DNA from: Pseudomonadota bacterium
GTDB lineage: Bacteria > Pseudomonadota > Alphaproteobacteria > Rhizobiales > Devosiaceae
DNA length: 27,585 nt
Reading direction: 5' to 3'
Assembly (NCBI GenBank): GCA_023430705.1
Contig: JAEYZJ010000273.1
Coordinates: 1 to 27,585, forward strand
Both the position numbers and the translations under genes were made by a program. How positions within the stretch are numbered: the first letter of the stretch is position 1; each line of letters opens with the position of its first letter. Of this stretch, positions 15,077 through 22,876 are shown one piece after another. Below the pieces are notes generated by a model. That model did no database searches. It was not told the origin of the DNA and saw only the letters and a program-made list of their open reading frames with translations.

Positions 15077-16012
15077 TCAGGAGACCGGGCCGGTCACCAG
15101 CAGCTGCGTGCTGCGCTCGTTGAGGAACGTATCCTTGTTGTAGGCGACGGCCTTGTCGAGCTGGTCGCGCGTCACGTTCACGAACAGGTACTTGTTGCCG
15201 TTCGGGTCGGTGGCGAAGCGCAGGTTCTCGATGGCGACCGCCACGGGCTTGGTGCCGATGCCGAGGAAGCCGCCGAAGTCGATGATCACCGCCTCGACGG
15301 ACTTGCCGTCCTGGCCGAGGACCACGTCGCCGATGGTGCCGAGGTGCTCGTCCGCCGGACCGTAGACATTGGTGCCGATCAGCTCTTCGGCGGTCAGCGG
15401 CACGTCGGTGAGTTCGGCGCGGTTGATGGTGGTCGCGGCAGCCTTGTTGGTGGTGTCCGTCGACATGGCGTTGCTGTCGGTGGTGCCGGCGGGCGCCGGG
15501 GCCATGGTCTGGTCGGCGGGCGGGTTCGCGGCCGCATCGTCGGTCGTCTTGAACTCGGGCGCCTGCTCGAGGGCTTCCTTGGTGGTCGGAAGGACGAAGC
15601 GCTCGCTGTTGTTGTCGCCGAGGACGCGATGCAGCTCGGCGTAGTTCACGGCGACGTTCTTCTGGCCAAGGCCAAGGAAGCCGCCGACGCCGATGATGAC
15701 AGCCGCCACTTCCCCCTTGTCGCCGATGACGAGGTTGTTGATGTCACCGATGTGCTGGGCATCCGAGGCATCCGAGGAATAGACCTGCTTGCCGATGATC
15801 TCGGTGGCGAGGTTGTCCTTGTCGGTCACAGTGTAGCCCGAAGCGAGAATCGAGACGTCGAGCTGCTCGGTGACGGTGCCGTCAGCGGCCGGGGCGGTCG
15901 TCGTCGTTGCGGGCGCGTCCGTTGCCGGTGCCGGGGTCGTGGTATCCTGGGCAATCGCGCCCGCGGTCAGCAGGGTGGCGATTGCGGTCGTGGTCAGCAG
16001 GGTGCGGAACAT
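15077..16012 (-). CDS. Exported protein with two PRC-barrel domains
   Basis: A 311-residue secreted or periplasmic protein. The signal peptide ends near residue 21 (LLTAGAIA). It is followed by a Thr/Ala/Pro-rich linker and two PRC-barrel domains: the first at about 68-125 (EIIGKQVYSSD, IGVGGFLGLGQKNVAV), the second at about 215-270 (LIGTNVYGPADEHLGTIGDVVLG, IDFGGFLGIGTKPVAV). A Pro/Ala/Thr-rich spacer separates them. PRC barrels bind varied partners; the exported two-barrel type is common in Hyphomicrobiales and has no agreed function. GAGAGGA precedes the ATG. A perfect CtrA box lies about 260 bases upstream, but a terminator-like hairpin lies between them. Confidence 0.88.
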   Translation of the reverse strand: MFRTLLTTTAIATLLTAGAIAQDTTTPAPATDAPATTTTAPAADGTVTEQLDVSILASGYTVTDKDNLATEIIGKQVYSSDASDAQHIGDINNLVIGDKGEVAAVIIGVGGFLGLGQKNVAVNYAELHRVLGDNNSERFVLPTTKEALEQAPEFKTTDDAAANPPADQTMAPAPAGTTDSNAMSTDTTNKAAATTINRAELTDVPLTAEELIGTNVYGPADEHLGTIGDVVLGQDGKSVEAVIIDFGGFLGIGTKPVAVAIENLRFATDPNGNKYLFVNVTRDQLDKAVAYNKDTFLNERSTQLLVTGPVS

Positions 16013-16146
16013 TTAGCGTCCTCTCGTTCGTGACTGGAACAAAGCGCGTGGCACGCGACTCGGCGAAGTGCGCACGGCTCGATACACAGGCAACGTCAGA
16101 GGGCGGGACTCGTTCCAGCCAACACGGGTTCGGCATTGGAGAACAA

Positions 16147-16177
16147 AAGGCCGGCCCCGTGTTCGAGGTCCGGCCTT
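16147..16177 (-). terminator. Terminator-like hairpin upstream of the PRC-barrel gene
   Basis: An 8-bp stem AAGGCCGG (16147-16154) with CCGGCCTT (16170-16177); on the minus strand it is followed by TTTTG. It lies 130 bases beyond the metallopeptidase stop and before the PRC-barrel start, so it should end leftward transcripts arriving from 16180 or beyond. Confidence 0.7.
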
Positions 16178-16271
16178 CACGCCTCCCAGCGTCCCTTGGG
16201 GCGTCGTGGTGCCCACATCGCTAAAGTTAGCGGACAATTTTCGGCATGGCGCGTGCCTCCGGGTTAACCGG

Positions 16272-16287
16272 TTAAGCACCGCTTAAC
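16272..16287 (-). promoter_or_regulatory. Perfect CtrA-type box (TTAA-N7-TTAAC)
   Basis: TTAA (16272-16275), GCACCGC, TTAA (16283-16286), then C: a full match to the CtrA consensus. An overlapping palindrome TTAACCGGTTAA occupies 16264-16275. It sits in the 293-base spacer between two leftward genes. Confidence 0.6.
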
Positions 16288-16305
16288 GCTGGCCGCCCGG
16301 CAGGG

Positions 16306-17424
16306 CTACTGCGTCACCGGCACGTTGATGGGAATGGGGCCGGACGGGCCCGGCACGGTCCACAGCGAGGACCCCGCCTGCTGCACGAGGCGGAGCACGA
16401 AGCCGAGCTTTTGGATCACCGCGGGGCTGAGCACGAACGGATAGGCGTCATGCTGGCCGACGGCCCGGTTGAGGTTGTTGATCAGCGAACTCAGCGGGAT
16501 CCAGTTTTCGATCAGCGCGCCGATGTCGGGCTCGTCATAGGGCTGGTAGTCGAGGTCCGCCGCCAGTTCGCCGGTGCTGTCCACCCGCGGCTTCAGCCGC
16601 ACGCCGAAGGCGGCGGCCATCTCGGTCGTATCGACCAGATGGAGGTAATGCGCGAAGGTCTCGGCGAAATCCTCCCAGGGGTGCGAGGTGGCGTAGGCCG
16701 AGATGTAGCGGTCCTGCCATTGTGCGGGGGCGCCGTTGAGGTAATGCGCCGAGAGCGCCGCCCCGTAGTCGGCCCTCTCGTCGCCGAAGAGGCTGCGGAA
16801 CTCCTCGAGCCCGGGCCGGCCGTCGACGAGGATGCTCCAGTAGTAGTGCCCGATCTCGTGGCGGAAGTGTCCGAGCAGCGTGCGATAGGGCTCGTTGAAC
16901 TGGGTGCGGCGATACTCGCGCGCCGCGTCGTCGGCTTCCTTGAGGGCAATGGTGATGATGCCGCGATCGTGCCCGGTCAGCACCGGGGCGGGGGACAGTT
17001 CCTCATTGGGGAAGCGGAAGCTCAGGCCGTGGACCGGGTCCTCGTTGCGGGTGGCGAGCGGCAGGTGCAGCCGCAGCAGCGAGTAGATGAGACGCTTCTT
17101 CGCCCGCTCGATCGACTGCCATCGCGCGAGGTCGGGCGGTTGATCGATCGCGGGCACCAGTTCGTTGTGCCGGCAGGCCCGGCAGTACATGCCGCCGCCC
17201 GGCTTGTGGAGGATCAGCCAGTTGCAGGCGCTGTGCGCGGCATTGGCGCAGAACACGAACTCGAGATTGTCGATATGCGGCGCGGTCCAGACGAGGGGTC
17301 CGCCCTCGAGGGACAACATGCGGTTGAGCAGCGGCGCATAGCCGAGCCGGCGTCCGCAGCGCTCGCAACGGGTGTTCTCGAAATAGAGCAGGTTGCCGCA
17401 GTGATCGCAGCGGAAGAGCTTCAT
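16306..17424 (-). CDS. Putative zinc-binding metallopeptidase with N-terminal zinc ribbons
   Basis: A 372-residue protein that looks like the Peptidase_Mx type (zinc-ribbon plus metallopeptidase). An N-terminal four-cysteine ribbon (C6, C9, C20, C23) is followed by a second Cys-rich segment (CANAAHSAC and YCRACRHN, about 59-85). The catalytic motif HEIGH is at 189-193 (H189, E190, H193), and a downstream HPWEDFAETFAHYLH offers the third metal ligand. No signal peptide, so it is probably cytoplasmic. Substrate unknown. The ATG at 17424 begins MKLFRCDHCGN, the natural start of the ribbon. The frame stays open about 930 bases further upstream, but that part is antisense to another gene and rejected. 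Confidence 0.88.
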   Translation of the reverse strand: MKLFRCDHCGNLLYFENTRCERCGRRLGYAPLLNRMLSLEGGPLVWTAPHIDNLEFVFCANAAHSACNWLILHKPGGGMYCRACRHNELVPAIDQPPDLARWQSIERAKKRLIYSLLRLHLPLATRNEDPVHGLSFRFPNEELSPAPVLTGHDRGIITIALKEADDAAREYRRTQFNEPYRTLLGHFRHEIGHYYWSILVDGRPGLEEFRSLFGDERADYGAALSAHYLNGAPAQWQDRYISAYATSHPWEDFAETFAHYLHLVDTTEMAAAFGVRLKPRVDSTGELAADLDYQPYDEPDIGALIENWIPLSSLINNLNRAVGQHDAYPFVLSPAVIQKLGFVLRLVQQAGSSLWTVPGPSGPIPINVPVTQ

Positions 17425-17538
17425 GAGCGTGTCCGGTGGCCGCCCGCTGAAAATGCGCCGCGGCAAGGTCGGGTTCCGTCCGTGGAAGCCGAATATTAAG
17501 GCGACATCCGCATGGTCGTGGGTGGAATGGGGGCATCC

Positions 17539-18621
17539 ATGGCGACACGACTGGCGGGCCTTTCCCTGTGGCAGCGCTGCCTGGCGCTGGCCATCGTGGC
17601 GGCGGGCATGCTGATGCTGTCCTCGTTCACGCTTCAGCCCATGCCGCCGGCGACCGGCGCCGCACCCGGCGCTGCGGGGCAGGGCGATCTCGCCAGCTAC
17701 CAGCGGATCATCGAGATGATGCGCGCCGGCGAGGGCTATTACCGGGCCGCGCACGAGGTGCTGGTGGCCGATGGCTATGGCACGCGCTCGGTGTTCAACT
17801 GGCGGACGCCGGCCTGGCCGATGCTGCTGGCCGCGCTGCCGCCCGGCTGGGGGCAGGGCGTGCTGGCCGCCGTGGCGCTGGCCGGGCTGTTGCTGGCCTA
17901 TGCGGTGGCGCGGCGCGACGGCGGGCTCGCGCCGGCACTCCTCGTGCTGGTTGGCGTCGGCGGCAGCCTCGGCGGGCTCGCTGCGCCGGCGAGCGTGGTG
18001 TTCTCGGAGCCCGCCGCGGGCACCCTCATCCTCTTTTCGATCGCCGCCTATGGCATGGGCTGGCGCGCGGCCGGCGTCGCGGCGGCGCTCGCTGCCCTGT
18101 TCCTGCGTGAACTCGCGGCGCCCTGTGTCGTCGTCGCCGCCCTCCTCGCGCTGCGCGAGCGGCGCTGGGGGGAGGTGGGCGCGTTCCTTGTCGGCGGCCT
18201 CGCCTATGCCGGCTATTTCGGCTGGCACTGGTCGTGCGTCATGCAGCAGCTGGGGCCGGCGGATCGCGACTACGCCGAGGGGTGGCTGCAGTTCGGCGGG
18301 CTGAGGTTCCTCGTCTCCGCGGCAGGCTTCAACGGGCTCTGGAGCCTCGCGCCGCACTGGCTCCCGGCGGTGCTGGTGCCGCTTGGACTGCTGGGGCTGT
18401 GGGCCTGGCGCGGCGGCATGCTCGCGCTGGTCACTGTCGCCGCCTTCCTCCTCCTCTTCGCCGTGGTCGGCAAGCCGTTCAATTATTACTGGGGAGCGCT
18501 GTTCACGCCGCTCTTGATGCTCGGCGCCGCATGGGGCCTATACGCGCTGGCTGAGACGATCCGGATGGGAGCCGCCGATGGGCAAGCGCATGTCGAAGAC
18601 ACTGGCAGCGGAGCTGGCTGA
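17539..18621 (+). CDS. Polytopic membrane protein, possibly glycosyltransferase-like
   Basis: Not firmly identified. The 360-residue product is very hydrophobic, with about eight to nine predicted membrane segments. A conserved-looking soluble loop follows the first helix (SYQRIIEMMRAGEGYYRAAHEVL, about 50-75, then FNWRTPAWPML). This layout, with a periplasmic loop after helix 1 and an aromatic FNYYWGALFTPLL near the end, resembles integral-membrane glycosyltransferases using lipid-linked sugars, but no catalytic motif can be named. I choose ATG 17539 because GGGGG lies 6 bases upstream; ATG 17512 lacks a site. It diverges from the metallopeptidase gene, and its end overlaps the next small ORF by 44 bases. 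Confidence 0.75.
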   Translation: MATRLAGLSLWQRCLALAIVAAGMLMLSSFTLQPMPPATGAAPGAAGQGDLASYQRIIEMMRAGEGYYRAAHEVLVADGYGTRSVFNWRTPAWPMLLAALPPGWGQGVLAAVALAGLLLAYAVARRDGGLAPALLVLVGVGGSLGGLAAPASVVFSEPAAGTLILFSIAAYGMGWRAAGVAAALAALFLRELAAPCVVVAALLALRERRWGEVGAFLVGGLAYAGYFGWHWSCVMQQLGPADRDYAEGWLQFGGLRFLVSAAGFNGLWSLAPHWLPAVLVPLGLLGLWAWRGGMLALVTVAAFLLLFAVVGKPFNYYWGALFTPLLMLGAAWGLYALAETIRMGAADGQAHVEDTGSGAG

Positions 18622-18781
18622 GCGCACGCTGGCGATCGTCAACCCGTCGAACCGCGTCCTGCCGCTGAACGAGTCCCTCCGGCGCCACGGCTTCGCGCCG
18701 CTCCGCATCGCGGCGAGCGAGCTGCCGGCGGACAAGCCGGGGCTGGCCGCGTGGCTCATGGCGCGCTACGCGGGCGAATAG
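18578..18781 (+). CDS. Small hypothetical protein
   Basis: A 67-residue soluble protein (MGKRMSKTLAAELAERTLAI at the start, ending in LAAWLMARYAGE) with no recognised domain. Support: GGGAG about 8 bases before the ATG, a 44-base overlap with the membrane-protein gene that would allow translational coupling, and protein-like composition. It ends two bases before the flhA stop on the other strand. ATG 18590 is an alternative start. Could be spurious. Confidence 0.5.
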   Translation: MGKRMSKTLAAELAERTLAIVNPSNRVLPLNESLRRHGFAPLRIAASELPADKPGLAAWLMARYAGE

Positions 18782-18783
18782 GC

Positions 18784-20907
18784 TCAGACGCTTCCGATCG
18801 TCTTCAGCCGCACGCGCGGATGCACCTCGTTCTGGCTCATCACCACCGTCTGCGGGCGGAAGCGCTCGATGATGGCGCGGACGTGCGGCCGGATGCCCGG
18901 GCTGGTGATCAGCACGGGGATCTCGCCCTGCTGGGCCGCGTTCTCGAAGCCCTGCTGCACCCCGACGATGAACTGCTGCAGCCGTGACGGCGCCATCGCG
19001 AGGTGCCGGTCGTTGCCGTCGCCGATCATGGCCTCGGCGAAGTCCCGCTCCCACTGCGGGGACAGGGTGAGCAGCGGCAGGTTGCCGTCCGGGCCGAGGT
19101 TGGCGGCGCAGAGCTGGCGGGAAAGGCGCGAGCGCACATGTTCGGCGATCGACTGGGCCGTGCGGCCGGGGCCCGCGATCTCGGCGATGCCTTCGAGGAT
19201 CGTGGGCAGGTCGCGGATCGAGATGCGCTCGGTCAGCAGCGTCTGCAGCACGCGCTGGATGCCCGAGACCGAGATCTGGGAGGGCACGATGTCCTCCACC
19301 AGCTTCTGCTGGTCCTTGGGCAGGCCCGAGAGCAGCGACTGCACGTTGGCGTAGCTCAGCAGGTCGGAGACGTTCGCCTTCAGCACCTCGGTGAGGTGGG
19401 TCGAGATCACCGTCGAGGGATCGATGATCGAGTAGCCGCGCAACTCCGCCTCGTCGCGCAGCGCCGGCTCGATCCAGGTGGCGGGCAGGCCGAAGGTCGG
19501 CTCGGTGGTGTGGATGCCCGGCAGGTTGATCTCGCGGCCCATGGGATCCATGACCATCAGCTGGTGCGCGAAGATCTGGCCGCGGCCGGCGTCGACCTCC
19601 TTGATCTTGACCTTGTAGTCGTTGGGCTCGAGCTGCATGTTGTCGAGGATGCGCACGGGCGGCATGATGAAGCCGAGCTCGGTCGCGAGCTGCCGGCGCA
19701 GCGCCTTGATCTGCTCGGTGAGCCGGTCGGTGCCGGTGTCGTCCTCCTTCACCAGCGACAGCAGGCCGTAGCCGAGTTCCAGCTTCAGCTCGTCGATGCG
19801 GAGGCTGTCGGTGATCGGGGCATCTTCCATGGGCTGGCCCTGCTGGGCCTGGGCCATGGCGGTCTCGATGATCGCCTTGTCGGCCGCGACCGACTTCTTC
19901 TGGCCCGACTTGAAGGCGAGCCAGCCAACGCCCACGGCAAGGCCGAGGAACGGGATGATGGGCATGCCGGGCAGCAGCGCCAGCCCGCCGATCACCGCGG
20001 CGGACATGCCGAGCGCCTTGGGGTAGCCGGTGAACTGGGCCACCAGCGCCTTGTCGGCCGAACCGGTGACGCCGGACTTGGACACGAGCATGCCGGCGGC
20101 GGTCGACACGATCAGCGCCGGGATCTGGGAAACGAGGCCGTCGCCGATGGTGAGCAGGGTGTAGTTGTGGCCGGCCTCGGCGAAGCTCAGGCCTTCCTGC
20201 AGCATGCCGATGATCAGTCCGGCGATGATGTTGATGAAGGTGATCAGCAGGCCCGCGATGGCGTCGCCGCGCACGAACTTGGACGCACCGTCCATGTTGC
20301 CGAAGAAGGCGCTCTCGGCCTCCAGCGTCTCGCGGCGCTTGCGGGCGGTGGCTTCGTCGATGAGCCCGGCGCTGAGGTCCGCGTCGATGGCCATCTGCTT
20401 GCCGGGCATGGCGTCGAGGTTGAAGCGCGCGGCCACTTCCGCGATGCGGCCCGAACCCTTGGTGATGACGATGAAGTTCACGATGATGAGGATCGCGAAC
20501 ACGACGACGCCGATGACGAAGTTGCCGCGCGTGATGAACTCGCCGAAGGCCTGGATGACGTGGCCGGCCGCGTCGGTGCCGTTGTGCCCCTCGGCGAGGA
20601 TCAGGCGGGTGGTGGCGAGGTTGAGCGCCAGCCTCAGCATGGCCGAGATCAGCAGCACGGTCGGGAAGGAACTGAACTCGAGCGGCGTCTGGATGAAGAG
20701 CGCCGTCATCAGGATCAGCACCGAGAAGACGATCGAGATGGCGAGGAGCACGTCGAGCAGCAGCGGCGGCAGCGGCACGATGAGGACCAGGATGATCCCC
20801 ATGATGCCGACGGCGAAGCCGATCTCGGACGAGCCGAGCGACTTCATCAGCCCCTTCAGCGAGAAGGGCGGGAGCGCCGGTCCGCCGGCATTGGAGAGAT
20901 CAGCCAA
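18784..20907 (-). CDS. flhA: Flagellar type III export gate protein FlhA
   Basis: Inner-membrane core of the flagellar export apparatus, forming the nonameric ring that receives substrates; 707 residues, the normal length. The N-terminal half has eight membrane helices (starting about residue 29), with the family signature RLALNLATTRLIL in the loop after helix 3 and a conserved cytoplasmic loop (KGSGRIAEVAARFNLDAMPG, DADLSAGLID). The C-terminal half (from about 350) is the soluble substrate-docking domain, with a VIDP-like SIIDPSTVISTHLTE segment. It is the last gene of the fliF-to-flhA operon, 51 bases after flbD. The ATG at 20907 gives the expected N-terminus. Confidence 0.97.
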   Translation of the reverse strand: MADLSNAGGPALPPFSLKGLMKSLGSSEIGFAVGIMGIILVLIVPLPPLLLDVLLAISIVFSVLILMTALFIQTPLEFSSFPTVLLISAMLRLALNLATTRLILAEGHNGTDAAGHVIQAFGEFITRGNFVIGVVVFAILIIVNFIVITKGSGRIAEVAARFNLDAMPGKQMAIDADLSAGLIDEATARKRRETLEAESAFFGNMDGASKFVRGDAIAGLLITFINIIAGLIIGMLQEGLSFAEAGHNYTLLTIGDGLVSQIPALIVSTAAGMLVSKSGVTGSADKALVAQFTGYPKALGMSAAVIGGLALLPGMPIIPFLGLAVGVGWLAFKSGQKKSVAADKAIIETAMAQAQQGQPMEDAPITDSLRIDELKLELGYGLLSLVKEDDTGTDRLTEQIKALRRQLATELGFIMPPVRILDNMQLEPNDYKVKIKEVDAGRGQIFAHQLMVMDPMGREINLPGIHTTEPTFGLPATWIEPALRDEAELRGYSIIDPSTVISTHLTEVLKANVSDLLSYANVQSLLSGLPKDQQKLVEDIVPSQISVSGIQRVLQTLLTERISIRDLPTILEGIAEIAGPGRTAQSIAEHVRSRLSRQLCAANLGPDGNLPLLTLSPQWERDFAEAMIGDGNDRHLAMAPSRLQQFIVGVQQGFENAAQQGEIPVLITSPGIRPHVRAIIERFRPQTVVMSQNEVHPRVRLKTIGSV

Positions 20908-20958
20908 GACGGGCCTCTAGGATTGGTGCCTGTGCTTCCAGTGCGCGCCGGTCCATGC

Positions 20959-22329
20959 TCACGCTGCGGTGTTCCGCTGCTCGCCGGGTCCGGGCACCGG
21001 GATGCCTTCGTCCATGTACTGGTTCAGCTTGTTGCGCAGCGTGAGGATCGAGATGCCGAGAATGTTGGCGGCGTGCGTGCGGTTGCCGAGCACGTGGTCG
21101 AGCGTGTCGAGGATCAGGTCGCGTTCGACGTCGGCGACGGTGCGGCCGACCATGGCGTGCGAGATCGACTGCGCCGTCTGCGCGGCCTGCGTCGCCAGCG
21201 AGGCGGTGGCGACAAGTTCGGTCAGCCCGGTGCCGTCCGGCATGGCGATCGCCTCGGGGCCGATGACCTCGCCGCCGGCCAGCAGCACGGCGCGGTGCAG
21301 CGTGTTCTCCAGCTCGCGCACGTTGCCGGGCCAGGGCGCCTTCAGCAGGGCGGCCCGGGCCGCGTCGGAGAGCACACGGTGGCCGAGGCCGTTGGCCTTG
21401 GCGTACTTGCCCACGAAGTGATCGGCGAGCGTTGCGACGTCGGCCGGGCGCTCGCGCAGGGGCGGCAGCTTCAGGTTGACGACGTTGAGGCGGAACAGCA
21501 GGTCCTCGCGGAAGCTGCCTTCGCGCACCGCGTCGACGAGGTTGCGGTTGGAGGTGGCGATGATGCGGATGTCGACGGCCACGGGCTTGGTGCCGCCGAT
21601 GCGGTCAATCAGGCGCTCCTGGATGGCGCGCAGGAGCTTGGCCTGCAGGCGCACGTCCATCTCGCTGATTTCGTCGAGCAGGAGCGTGCCGCCCGAGGCC
21701 TCCTCGAACTTGCCGATGCGGCGCGCGATGGCGCCGGTGAAGGCGCCCTTCTCGTGTCCGAACAGCTCGCTCTCGAGCAGGGCCTCGGGGATCGCTGCGC
21801 AGTTGATCGAGATGAACGGCTTGCTCGCGCGCTTGGAGCGTGAGTGGAGGTACTTGGCCATCACCTCCTTGCCGGTGCCGCTCTCGCCGGTGATCAGCAC
21901 CGAGGCCTCGGACGGGGCGATCTGCTCGGCGAGCTTGACGACCCGCGCCATCGCCGGGTCGCGGTATAGGAAGTCGGTCGACTCGCGGGCCACCGCGGCG
22001 ATGACGGCGGCGATCAGCTCGGCGTCCGGGGGTAGAGGAATATATTCCTTGGCCCCGGCGCGGATGGCGTTCACGGCCGCCGCGGCGTTGCTCTCGGTGC
22101 CGCAGGCGACCACCGGGATCACGAAGCGCTCGGCCTCGAGGCCGGCGATGAGGCCGGAAATGTCCATCATCACGTCGACCAGCAGCAGGTCGGCGCCACG
22201 CCCGGCGCGCAGGCTCGCCAGCGCGATCTCGACCGAGGGCGCATGCGCGACCCTGGCGCCGCCATCCATGGCGAGCTTGGTGGCGGTGGTGAGCTGGCCC
22301 TCGAGGGCGCCGACGATCAAGAGACGCAT
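20959..22329 (-). CDS. flbD: Sigma-54-dependent flagellar regulator FlbD
   Basis: Bacterial enhancer-binding protein that activates sigma-54 flagellar promoters; 456 residues. Domain order: a degenerate receiver (1-115), an AAA+ domain (about 120-345) with Walker A GESGTGKE at 148-155, GAFTGA at 195-200 (sigma-54 contact) and Walker B GGTLLLDEIS, and a C-terminal Fis-type helix-turn-helix (ADVERDLILDTLDHVLGN, ILGISILTLRNKL). The receiver keeps Asp52 (LLVDVMM) but lacks the acidic pair (GALE) and the conserved Lys (YIPLPP), as reported for Caulobacter FlbD, which is controlled by FliX rather than by a kinase. It lies after fliN as in Caulobacter, separated by a repeat. GGAG precedes the ATG. 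Confidence 0.93.
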   Translation of the reverse strand: MRLLIVGALEGQLTTATKLAMDGGARVAHAPSVEIALASLRAGRGADLLLVDVMMDISGLIAGLEAERFVIPVVACGTESNAAAAVNAIRAGAKEYIPLPPDAELIAAVIAAVARESTDFLYRDPAMARVVKLAEQIAPSEASVLITGESGTGKEVMAKYLHSRSKRASKPFISINCAAIPEALLESELFGHEKGAFTGAIARRIGKFEEASGGTLLLDEISEMDVRLQAKLLRAIQERLIDRIGGTKPVAVDIRIIATSNRNLVDAVREGSFREDLLFRLNVVNLKLPPLRERPADVATLADHFVGKYAKANGLGHRVLSDAARAALLKAPWPGNVRELENTLHRAVLLAGGEVIGPEAIAMPDGTGLTELVATASLATQAAQTAQSISHAMVGRTVADVERDLILDTLDHVLGNRTHAANILGISILTLRNKLNQYMDEGIPVPGPGEQRNTAA

Positions 22330-22353
22330 GGGAATGCTCCGGACTTTCGTTCG

Positions 22354-22512
22354 CCTCTCCCCTGAGGGGAGAGGTCGGCGCGCTTGGGCTGGCGAAGCCA
22401 GGCCCTAGCAAGCCGGGTGAGGGGTTCAGTGGTGCAGCGGATCCCGCTGCCAGCGAGAGGCTGCCGAGCGGCCGCACCCCTCACCCCTCCCTCTCCCCTG
22501 AGGGGAGAGGGA
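22354..22512. repeat. Double-palindrome GC-rich element between fliN and flbD
   Basis: Two near-perfect palindromes bound the element: arms CCTCTCCCCT and AGGGGAGAGG around one base (22354-22374), and TCCCTCTCCCCT and AGGGGAGAGGGA around one base (22488-22512). Between them an inverted GGGTGAGGGGT/ACCCCTCACCC pair nests inside. The whole 217-base spacer reads as one dispersed, foldable repeat and does not code. Confidence 0.8.
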
Positions 22513-22546
22513 GACCGACCGCCGGTGATGAGCGACAGGGTGTCCA

Positions 22547-22876
22547 TCAGGCGGCCTTGATGATTTCGGTCATGGTGACGCCCAGGCGGTTCTCGACAAG
22601 GACGATTTCCCCGCGGGCGACGAGGCGATCGTTGACGTAGATCTCGACGGCTTCGCCGACCTGGCGGTCGAGTTCGACGACGCTGCCGACGTCCATCCTG
22701 AGCAGGTCCGCGACGGGGACCTTGGTGCGCCCGAGCACCACCGAGATGCGGACCGGCACGTCGAACACGGCCTCGAGGTCGGCCGCGGTCTTTTCGCCGG
22801 GGGGCAGCAGGCCATCGCGGCTGGGCGCCGTCATTTCCTCGAGCTCGACGCCGGGATTCATGCCTCCGGTGCTCAT
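22547..22876 (-). CDS. fliN: Flagellar motor switch protein FliN
   Basis: C-ring component that forms the base of the rotor switch; 109 residues. The N-terminal 35 residues are variable (MSTGGMNPGVELEEMTAPS). The SpoA/FliN domain follows: VFDVPVRISVVLGRTKVPVADLL, VVELDRQVGEAVEIYVNDRLVARGEIVLVENRLGVTMTEI, a strong match. The ATG overlaps the fliH stop (TCAT/ATGA), so the two are translationally coupled. The frame stays open further upstream, but that part is antisense-like and low quality. Confidence 0.96.
   Translation of the reverse strand: MSTGGMNPGVELEEMTAPSRDGLLPPGEKTAADLEAVFDVPVRISVVLGRTKVPVADLLRMDVGSVVELDRQVGEAVEIYVNDRLVARGEIVLVENRLGVTMTEIIKAA

Noticed and set aside
16013..16279. 88-residue minus-strand ORF in the PRC-barrel upstream spacer
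   Set aside because: Contains the terminator hairpin and structured sequence, no ribosome-binding site, and an unprotein-like Arg/Thr/Pro composition.
17425..18357. N-terminal 311-residue extension of the metallopeptidase frame
   Set aside because: Composition is Arg/Gly/His/Gln-rich and antisense to the membrane-protein gene. The zinc ribbon begins naturally at the ATG at 17424.
19003..21843. 946-residue plus-strand ORF
   Set aside because: Antisense to flhA and flbD, His/Asp/Gly/Arg-rich, no domain. It is the longest shadow frame in the window but not a gene.
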